NCBI GenBank assembly: GCA_015068395.1
Contig: SVKP01000048.1
Span: 1-44,322, forward strand
Reading direction: 5' to 3'
Origin: Oscillospiraceae bacterium
Lineage (GTDB): Bacteria > Bacillota > Clostridia > Oscillospirales > Oscillospiraceae
DNA: 44,322 nt
In this document: positions 37,194-44,322 of the stretch, piece after piece
Position numbering within the stretch: the stretch's first letter is position 1
How the letters are laid out: each line of letters starts with the position of its first letter
Notes under the pieces: model-generated
The model's input: only the letters and a program-made list of their open reading frames with translations
Databases searched by the model: none
What the model was told of the DNA's origin: nothing
Made by a program: the position numbers and the translations under genes

Positions 37194-38339
37194 ATGAAGC
37201 ATTTGAAACGTCTTGCAATGTGCCTGCTCCTGTCCTTCTCGCTTACGGTCGGGGCATTTGCGGCGGATGTGCCCGAAAGCTTTACCTGCGAGAACATCAA
37301 CGGCCAGCAGCGCATCGTAAAGACCTATGTTCTTCCCGCGAGCGCAGACCCCGATGCTCTGCGGGAAGCGCCCTTTGAATATGAGGGCTATCGCTACACC
37401 TGGGCGTATACCACAAAAGAGGACAACCCCTATACCTTGACCAAGACGGTCACGGAAACCGTTACCGTTGAGACCGCAAAAAACGATTTGACCGCCATCC
37501 TTGAACAACTCGCACCCACGATCGCCTATGACGACGGCGAATACGCGGGTGAGCTCGCGCTGGATCATACGACGCTGCAAACCGTGGCCGCCGGGTATGA
37601 GACGCGAAGCAGCACCGTGTCGGAGACAAAAACCATATCCGGGCTTGCATCCAATGATATGTCCTATGTTCCGGGCACGACCGTCAAAAACGGGTTGACG
37701 CTCAAGCTCGCCAATGTCGAATGGCAGGTCACGGCGACGGGGCTTGTCGGGGAGGAGCTGCTCCCGTGCGAGTATCAGGCGGTCGCCACTTACCGGGGCT
37801 CCAGCAGCTATCGAGCGGCGACCGGCTATGTAACGACGGCGGAATATAGAGGAGAGGTCTCGGCGTCCGGTATCGAGAGCATCACATACACCGTCGTCTT
37901 CACAGGCGAACATATCGAGCCTGTCGTCGGCGGGGAGGAAGATGACGCTGCCGTGTCCCGCGGTCAGCACAGCGCCTCACTTCTGAGCGGGCTTGCAGGC
38001 TTTCTCGGTGTTGCTGCACTGCTCGGCGGCGCGGCTTGGCTTTGGTTGCACAGAAAGAACGTCTATGTTTACGTCCCCGGCACAAAGCCTCGCGATTACA
38101 GGCTTGTCCGAAAATATCGCGTGGACGGCGAGCTGAGCATCGACATCACCGACCTCAACGTTGATCCTGAAGGCAATGTCGCGGTGGAGATCCGCCGCCC
38201 GCTTGCCAAAAAGATCAAGGGCAGAGCGTTCACAGTGATCTATAAGGGCAAGGGCTATTGCTACGATGTGCGCAGCGACAGCCCGGGCGACTGGCATGAA
38301 TTCAATTTGAAAACATTTGAGGAGGTACAGCTTGAATAA
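37194..38339 (+). CDS. Exported/membrane-anchored ICE protein
   Basis: Signal peptide MKHLKRLAMCLLLSFSLTVGAFAA; C-terminal TM LLSGLAGFLGVAALLGGAAWLWLHRKN. Confidence 0.75.
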   Translation: MKHLKRLAMCLLLSFSLTVGAFAADVPESFTCENINGQQRIVKTYVLPASADPDALREAPFEYEGYRYTWAYTTKEDNPYTLTKTVTETVTVETAKNDLTAILEQLAPTIAYDDGEYAGELALDHTTLQTVAAGYETRSSTVSETKTISGLASNDMSYVPGTTVKNGLTLKLANVEWQVTATGLVGEELLPCEYQAVATYRGSSSYRAATGYVTTAEYRGEVSASGIESITYTVVFTGEHIEPVVGGEEDDAAVSRGQHSASLLSGLAGFLGVAALLGGAAWLWLHRKNVYVYVPGTKPRDYRLVRKYRVDGELSIDITDLNVDPEGNVAVEIRRPLAKKIKGRAFTVIYKGKGYCYDVRSDSPGDWHEFNLKTFEEVQLE

Positions 38340-39153
38340 GAAAATGAGACTCTTTGCACTGGTTCTCGCGCTGGGGACCATGCTTTCCGTCTGCGCAAAC
38401 GCCGCGGATTACACGTTCGACGACTCCGACGAGGACGACGGCTATTACCAGTCCACATCCTATGAGGACGTCTATGGATCGCAGTACAACTATGGCGGCG
38501 CGAACGTCGTGGACTATCAGGGGCAGGAGCTGGAATACGGCCAGTTCAGCACAACGCAGACCGGCGTGATGGAGCGGACGCCGCTGCCCGGCTTGCAGGA
38601 GTATGTCGGGGGCGAAGCCAACGGCGGCGCGGCGCCGACGATGGGGACCGCGGAAGGCGTTGCGCCTGAGCTTCCCGATACCCAGCCCACCGCGCAGAAT
38701 GACAGCAGCATCACGGTCACGAGCAAGTCGGTCTGCACGCAGCTGACCGAAAGCTTCAAGCTGGAAAACGGCGCGATCGGTTATATCTCCATCCCCGCCA
38801 TCGGCGTGAACAAGTATTATGCGTGGGAGGGAGAAACGACGGAGAGCATGAAAAAGGGCCTCGGCCATTTCACCGGCACCTCCGTCTGGGACGGCAACTG
38901 CTGCTTCTGCGGCCACAATCGCGGCGCGAAGTATGTGATCGGCAGCATCAAGGATCTCCAGCTCGGGGACATCATTGAGTACACGACCTCGCAGGGTACG
39001 CGCACCTATGAGGTGCAGGTCGTCGTGGCGATCCGCAACGACGACTGGAGCTATATCCGCGAGACAAGCGACAACCGCATCACGCTCATCACCTGCGTCG
39101 CCGGCGACGCCTCGCAGCGTTGGTGCGTGCAAGCGGTGCAGGTAACGAAGTAA
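38332..39153 (+). CDS. Sortase
   Basis: Signal peptide; IGYISIPAIGVNKYYAWEGETTESMKKGLGHFTGTSVWDGNCCFCGHNRG and NRITLITCVAG (TLxTC motif); TTG start after GGAGG. Confidence 0.9.
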   Translation: MNKKMRLFALVLALGTMLSVCANAADYTFDDSDEDDGYYQSTSYEDVYGSQYNYGGANVVDYQGQELEYGQFSTTQTGVMERTPLPGLQEYVGGEANGGAAPTMGTAEGVAPELPDTQPTAQNDSSITVTSKSVCTQLTESFKLENGAIGYISIPAIGVNKYYAWEGETTESMKKGLGHFTGTSVWDGNCCFCGHNRGAKYVIGSIKDLQLGDIIEYTTSQGTRTYEVQVVVAIRNDDWSYIRETSDNRITLITCVAGDASQRWCVQAVQVTK

Positions 39154-39225
39154 TCCCGCGTCGTTGAAAAACGGGCGCCTCTTTTCGTATAACTCATTAG
39201 AGCGAAAGAGAAGGAGGTGCTCTAT

Positions 39226-40098
39226 ATGAGAAAGACACTGACAGCAATGCTCACCGGCGCTTTGCTGGGAGCAGCCCTGCTCGGAGGCGCGCAGGCCGTG
39301 GGTGAAACCGTAACCGCTCAGCGCAGCACACAGCGAGTCTATGTTGACGGGGAGCAGGTCCAGATGGAAGCTTATGCCATCGGCGGCGCAAACTATGTAA
39401 AGCTCCGCGACGCCGGCGAAGCAGTCGGCTTCAACGTCTACTGGGACGGCTCGGCGGTACAGGTGCAGAGCGACGCGCCGTACACGGGCGAAGCGCCAGC
39501 TCCGAGGCGGGAAACCGGCAGCCGCATCGTCACGCTGCCCACGGATGGCAGCAAGTATGTCCCCAAGGCAGGCGATGTGATCCGCTGCGACGACGGGTAT
39601 CTCTACGAGATCAAGAATACGCTCAGGTGGGAAAACAATGTATTTTCGCCCGAACCGCTGCCCGAACTCCCGACGCCGAGCTACGATTGGAGCGTATTCC
39701 CAACGGTGGCGCTCCCACAGCCGGAGGCGCGGCACTTCACCACCAACACCGGCGAGGAACTGTTCATCCGCAACCTCTTTGAGACGAGACGGATGCAGTA
39801 CACCATCTACGAGGCGCTGAAAAACGAGCCGAGAGCGTGGCGCGACGGCAAGCCGCTGGCGAAGATCTCGCTGACCATCCCATCGGAGGACGAGCCGTAC
39901 ACCATGTATTTCTGGCCCTGGCGTGAGAGCGAGGACGCAGTTTGTCAAGGGTATTTAAGAAAAACGTGGATCCAGTTTCGGAATCCACGTTTTTCGTTAT
40001 ATGGTTGTGCACCTTTGAAGTTCTTTCACAAATGCATCCACATCACTTTCATCTCGCATAAAAAGATTATAAAAAGCGAGAACAAGGTCTCTGCCTGA
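39226..40098 (+). pseudogene. Stalk-domain (copper amine oxidase N-like) protein truncated at about 39930-39945
   Basis: Signal peptide and stalk VYVDGEQVQMEAYAIGGANYVKLRDAGEAVGFNVYWDGSAVQV; after MYFWPWRESE the frame reads through a terminator and into antisense of the next gene. Confidence 0.75.
39960..39994. terminator. Bidirectional intrinsic terminator at the ICE/defence-island junction
   Basis: AAAAACGTGGAT-ccagtttcgga-ATCCACGTTTTT. Confidence 0.85.
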
Positions 40099-41418
40099 AA
40101 GTGAAAGTGCTTTCATCAAGTCTAAAAACCAGTCATGACAATCTTCGCCACTTAATGACGATAGTATTGTAATTATGCGGTTTTCATCCATATTTAGATG
40201 CAAGCAAAATCTTGAAAGATTGCTGCCATCCTTTATATAATCTCGGAACACATCTTCAATTTGTTTTTCTCCGGGAAGGAAACAGTAATTCCATTGAAAA
40301 TCATTCTTATCAAAACTTGAACGCATATCTCCATCATAGACACCGATAAAATTATATCGAATTTTATCGCTTCGAGGGAATTCCAATCTCTTTGTAATAT
40401 TTGATTCTCCTCCGACCACATCAACAGTATATTTCTTTAGTATATAAGGCGCCTTATCTACAAGAATTGCCATCAAAAGGTCAGATGCGACTTGATCCTC
40501 TACAAATATAGTCCCGACGAAGGTATTATCGACCCCCAAAATATTTTCGGCCGAAAGCCTTTCGTCTGGTATCATAATTGCGGTTTTATCCCCCATACGG
40601 CTCACTATCCTTATATGGTCATTTTGAATATACTGTAATATGTATGGAGAATGCGTTGTCAATATTACTTTTAGATTCTTCTTCTCGATCTGCCTCCCCA
40701 AATAGTTCACAAAGTTTATTTGTGACGAAATGCCAATGTTTGTTTCCGGCTCTTCAATAATTAAAAGTGTTCCTGCCTGAGCACTACTTATGCTCCAAAA
40801 TAAATAGAGAAGAAAGTGTTCTCCTGCACCCATCCCAGCAGAATCATATTGTACGCCCGCTAAGCTTACCCTAAAAAATGGGATAGAGGCGTCTCGCCCA
40901 TCTATATCCTCTAATTCCCAAATGGTGCAAGCCTCATAATCCTTACCAACAATGTAGCTGATATCTCGAATTTCATTTCCCGTTAATTCACGAGGTTCAA
41001 ACTGTTCAATTAGCTCATCAAAATTGGTTTGTCCGATTATGTAGTTCTGAATATTGATACTCTCAATGCAGTCAAGATAAGTAACCCGTCCTTCTGGAAA
41101 CTCTTTGTCGAAAAACCTTTTCGTTTCTTCGTTGGAGCAGTTTATTGCCTGACCATTAATCATTGCCTGACCAGAAACAGTATGCCCATTTATTCGCCGT
41201 TGATCTTGCGCCGATAGTGGTAGGCCAATTACATCTTTAATTGCAGAGATAATCGTGCTTTTACCTACGCCATTTAATCCGCAAATAGCTACAATTTCCG
41301 GCGAAGTTTGAATCTCCCCCAAATTATTTAACCCGTTAAGATTAATAGAAAGAACAGGATTGTTTTGTGCTCTGCTATATATATGTCTCCAGACATCCGG
41401 CACTTCTGCCTTTCTCAT
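39997..41418 (-). CDS. OLD-like protein: ABC-type ATPase with C-terminal TOPRIM-like domain
   Basis: Walker A AICGLNGVGKSTIISAI; GMGAGEHFLLYLFWSI signature-like; Walker B AGTLLIIEEPETNIG; ILTTHSPYIL; C-terminal IFVEDQVASDLL, GVYDGDM, FLPGEKQIEDVF. Confidence 0.85.
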   Translation of the reverse strand: MRKAEVPDVWRHIYSRAQNNPVLSINLNGLNNLGEIQTSPEIVAICGLNGVGKSTIISAIKDVIGLPLSAQDQRRINGHTVSGQAMINGQAINCSNEETKRFFDKEFPEGRVTYLDCIESINIQNYIIGQTNFDELIEQFEPRELTGNEIRDISYIVGKDYEACTIWELEDIDGRDASIPFFRVSLAGVQYDSAGMGAGEHFLLYLFWSISSAQAGTLLIIEEPETNIGISSQINFVNYLGRQIEKKNLKVILTTHSPYILQYIQNDHIRIVSRMGDKTAIMIPDERLSAENILGVDNTFVGTIFVEDQVASDLLMAILVDKAPYILKKYTVDVVGGESNITKRLEFPRSDKIRYNFIGVYDGDMRSSFDKNDFQWNYCFLPGEKQIEDVFRDYIKDGSNLSRFCLHLNMDENRIITILSSLSGEDCHDWFLDLMKALSLSGRDLVLAFYNLFMRDESDVDAFVKELQRCTTI

Positions 41419-42590
41419 TAAAACTTCTCACCCCATCCATACTGTTCAGTGAGAGATTCTAAGACATAATTCATGCTCTCTCTTTCTGTAAATTTTCCAA
41501 TAGCGGACTGAAGAAGCTGTGATTTTCCCAAAAGAACGGAATCACTAAAAAGCGCAATAATAATATCCCTATAAATTATCGACAACGCATCCGTGCTGCC
41601 CATGCTGGATCGTTGGTTAAACGTGTTTAGCATAATTTCCAAAAAAGGTAGATCTTTCTGTAAACGCAAGAAACAGGTTTCATATTCGCCGCCAACAGTT
41701 TTATATTTTCCCTTTATTATGGATCTACAATATTCAAAATTAGCAATGACATAAATAAGCTGTTCCGATCCCACACTCAAATGTTGGCGAATATAGATTA
41801 GCCAGCTAAATAGTGTAGCTTTATTAAAGGAGAATTTGAAATCATCAAATGTACTGATACTATCCATAAAGCTCTTTAGCGTTTTTGATACAGTATCAAT
41901 GCAATCTTTAGAAAATGGTTCGTTCTCGCGATATTTTTTTGATATGTCATTAGATGTTATTTTTCTACTCAGTGTTCCAATCTCCACGACATAACAAAAC
42001 TTTGAAATAATTTCGTCATAGGCTAATCTGGAGTTGGAAAAGCCAATTTTTTCTTTATTTGCACCTAAAGAAGAAAAGTAATCAGATAGACATTTCACCT
42101 GATTTCTTGTTTCTCCAATGTATGCATTTCTTTGCTCCGCAGAGGTTAATGCAGATGGTTGATTTAACCTGTAGAAAAGCTCAGCAGGCTCTTCCGGCTC
42201 ATATTCGGTTAAACGAACAACACTAATAGGATACTTGCGAAATTGCCGTTGCCATCCAACAGGTAAGTCCTTATAGAACATACCATTCAATGCTGATATT
42301 TCACCTGAATATGGTTCAATCGTCCCATCTATGGGAATTTTGTTATCATAAAAATCTCTAATGGTTGCCAGCCTTTGTTGCCCATCAAGAACTTCGTCCA
42401 CATTGTCATGACTCTCGACAACATGAATAGGCGGTATTCTCCAACCCCGCAAAATTGAATCAATAAGCTTCTTTTTCTTCTGTGGTGACCATATCTCACC
42501 TCTTTGGAAACTCGGCTGCAAATCTATATCTTTATCTTGAATTCTTCCTACCAACGTCTGTATTTCGATGTCTGTCGTTTGGCATTTCAT
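41418..42590 (-). CDS. DUF262 (GmrS/ParB-like nuclease fold) protein, no HNH/DUF1524 domain evident
   Basis: LQPSFQRGEIWSPQKKKKLIDSILRGWRIPPIHV, VLDGQQRLATI, LFYRLNQPSALTSAEQRNA. Confidence 0.9.
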   Translation of the reverse strand: MKCQTTDIEIQTLVGRIQDKDIDLQPSFQRGEIWSPQKKKKLIDSILRGWRIPPIHVVESHDNVDEVLDGQQRLATIRDFYDNKIPIDGTIEPYSGEISALNGMFYKDLPVGWQRQFRKYPISVVRLTEYEPEEPAELFYRLNQPSALTSAEQRNAYIGETRNQVKCLSDYFSSLGANKEKIGFSNSRLAYDEIISKFCYVVEIGTLSRKITSNDISKKYRENEPFSKDCIDTVSKTLKSFMDSISTFDDFKFSFNKATLFSWLIYIRQHLSVGSEQLIYVIANFEYCRSIIKGKYKTVGGEYETCFLRLQKDLPFLEIMLNTFNQRSSMGSTDALSIIYRDIIIALFSDSVLLGKSQLLQSAIGKFTERESMNYVLESLTEQYGWGEKF

Positions 42591-42618
42591 AATCTCACCT
42601 ACTGTTTTTTATTTCGTA

Positions 42619-42648
42619 ATCATACCGAAGTTCAGCTGATCATTTCAA
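42619..42648 (-). promoter_or_regulatory. Candidate promoter for the DUF262-OLD pair
   Basis: Minus strand TTGAAA, 18-bp spacer, TATGAT, about 30 bp upstream of the DUF262 ATG. Confidence 0.6.
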
Positions 42649-42707
42649 CCTATTCTTCAAGTCTGACTGAGGACGGTTTAGATAAAGACAATTTTGTACC
42701 CACACAA

Positions 42708-43832
42708 TTAACAAAGCTCTTTGAAACATAAACTCCGAGTTCGATCTGTACCTCTTGCTAGCGCATTCAATTTGTCATATTCTAAAACTCTTACTAAATT
42801 CTCAATTTGGCTAGCGTTTGATTGCTTAGAGTGATAAAAAATTGTTGTGTGAATATCATCCTCATGCATCTTTTTTTCAAGGTTATTAAACGGTTCTTCA
42901 AGGATTATGTCGCGCAAAATATCTCTGTCTGTAATGTCCAACGAGTGACCTATAAAAAAGATGTTCTTTTCCTCCCGCTCATCTAACCACTTTGTATAAT
43001 CGTAGCTTGTCTGCTTAAAAATCCTTTGATAGTATTTCTTGAATCCAATAAAGTTTACTCGCACGTTTCGTAGTTCCTCATCCAAGTATTCATCAATACC
43101 TAGCACCATATTCGTTTGTTTCCAATTGTGCTGCAAATCTGCTTTTCCATGTACGTAGCAGTATTTTGGCACCTTTGAAAGCGATGGCGCATATACTTTT
43201 TCAAATGTATCAGTATAATTAAATGAGAGAACAGCATCAATGTCCCCGATTTCAGAAATTACATTAAGCCTTTTTGATATAGGTACAAACTCCAAGCAAA
43301 GGCATAAATATATCTCCAAGCAACGAGTAAAGCGAGCTAAATCTTCCAAAAGCTTTTCAATTGTTAGGGAAAGATCATTTGACTTTCTTAAAGTACCATT
43401 GATATCTGCTTTTTCTAACGCGGCATCAAATGAATGCCTTATCATCGCGTACTGAGAATCTTTGCTATTCTCAGGATCGATTGCTTGAATAACCTCTTTC
43501 AAATTTCCTTCACAACCAACCCAGTTTCGCTTAGGAATTCTTAAAGCGCAAAAATACTCAACCCAAATATTTTCTGACATAAGGCTCAGCAATTCGGACA
43601 ATCGCTTATCTGATTTAATTTCGGCATCATTCATACATTTTAGGCAAAAATCCCTAAAGCTATCGTTCTCTTCGCAAAGTTTTGACCGATCCACCAATTT
43701 ACGATACCCAGGGAGATCACTTGGGTAGGCAATATGAGTATGCAACACTTTCAAAAAATCCAAGAAATTATCATATCCCGTTGGTAACCCATGTGCCTTA
43801 TCAAATCCATTTCCAATCACGAGTATATTCAT
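42708..43832 (-). CDS. AbiH-like (bacteriophage abortive infection family) protein
   Basis: MNILVIGNGFDKAHGLPTGYDNFLDFL; VLSFNYTDTFEKVY; KYCYVHGKAD; IFFIGHSLDITDRDIL. Confidence 0.88.
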   Translation of the reverse strand: MNILVIGNGFDKAHGLPTGYDNFLDFLKVLHTHIAYPSDLPGYRKLVDRSKLCEENDSFRDFCLKCMNDAEIKSDKRLSELLSLMSENIWVEYFCALRIPKRNWVGCEGNLKEVIQAIDPENSKDSQYAMIRHSFDAALEKADINGTLRKSNDLSLTIEKLLEDLARFTRCLEIYLCLCLEFVPISKRLNVISEIGDIDAVLSFNYTDTFEKVYAPSLSKVPKYCYVHGKADLQHNWKQTNMVLGIDEYLDEELRNVRVNFIGFKKYYQRIFKQTSYDYTKWLDEREEKNIFFIGHSLDITDRDILRDIILEEPFNNLEKKMHEDDIHTTIFYHSKQSNASQIENLVRVLEYDKLNALARGTDRTRSLCFKELC

Positions 43833-43862
43833 TTTACACCTTGCACCCACTTTCTAATAGTT

Positions 43863-44322
43863 CTATTTGACACTGAGTATCCCCTCCGCGCTTTCCTCCG
43901 TCGGGTCATTCGTCCCAAGCTCGCCGCGGAAGGCGCGGGCGAGGATGGCTTTTTTCATGGTGTCGATTTGGGAGATGACCTGCTCGGCGGCGGATTTGGC
44001 CTGTTGCTCAGCATCCATAATTCTATCAAGAATCTGGACAATCTCTACTTGCTCGGATACGCTAGGCAAATTCAGAATTAGATTTCTCATGGCTTTCAAT
44101 CCCAAATTTTTTATTGTGCTTCCTGTTGCCATCGAATTTGCATAATCGATAAACTCTTTTGAGGTGAAAAAATACCTTAGAAAAAACTTATTCAACCGCT
44201 CATTTACATTAACATAGCATGCGCTTTTCCCCAATATAACGGGTTCACCGTTATAAAATGCGGTTTTGCCAAGTGTTCCATTAATTGAAACAAATACAGT
44301 CGAGTCGGGAAATAATGCTAAT
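43863..44322 (-). CDS. hsdS: Type I restriction enzyme specificity subunit HsdS, C-terminal part (cut by window edge)
   Basis: LALFPDSTVFVSINGTLGKTAFYNGEPVILGKSACYVNV...LPSVSEQVEIVQILDRIMDAEQQAKSAAEQVISQIDTMKKAILARAFRGELG. Confidence 0.9.
   Translation of the reverse strand, partial: LALFPDSTVFVSINGTLGKTAFYNGEPVILGKSACYVNVNERLNKFFLRYFFTSKEFIDYANSMATGSTIKNLGLKAMRNLILNLPSVSEQVEIVQILDRIMDAEQQAKSAAEQVISQIDTMKKAILARAFRGELGTNDPTEESAEGILSVK

Noticed and set aside
38302-39948. 548-aa minus-strand ORF opposite the sortase and stalk genes
   Set aside because: Covers two recognisable plus-strand genes with signal peptides; no motifs of its own.

Overview
This window looks like a GC-rich Clostridia (Oscillospiraceae-like) chromosome carrying an integrative conjugative element (ICE). 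I see four parts. (1) 1-13.9 kb is chromosomal: aminotransferase C-terminus, NhaC antiporter, ornithine/alanine-racemase-like enzyme, M18 aminopeptidase, DUF1538 + double PII-like pair, PAS/class III cyclase, RsbW-like ATP-binding protein, AlkZ-related-like protein, a structured leader before a DUF3574 protein, an HD + kinase fusion, two VOC proteins, and sigK with an aberrant 3' end. (2) 13.9-39.9 kb is ICE-like: RepA, ArpU-like protein, VirB2/Maff2-like, VirB6-like, VirB4, VirD4/T4CP, S1-domain protein, sortase and stalk-domain protein. (3) 17.8-24.6 kb lies inside the ICE and is chromosomal in character: a vWA surface protein with an in-frame UAG, YyaL/DUF255, FAD-Rieske oxidoreductase, Cu/Zn SOD, DUF421 and a small DUF6774-like protein. 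(4) 39.95-44.3 kb is a visibly AT-rich minus-strand defence island that interrupts the stalk-domain gene: an HsdS fragment, AbiH-like, DUF262 (ParB-like) and an OLD-like ABC-ATPase/TOPRIM protein. Main leads: the translationally coupled DUF262-OLD pair with its own promoter; four tandem 11-bp repeats between a divergent ribbon-helix-helix-like gene and an attenuated T4SS promoter; a TAATACGCATTA repeat cluster between virB4 and the next gene; sigK disrupted in its DNA-recognition helix at the ICE edge; the UAG-interrupted vWA gene; and a switch-like structured leader at 9.77-10.04 kb. No searches were run. Family names come from motif recognition, and novelty is not claimed.
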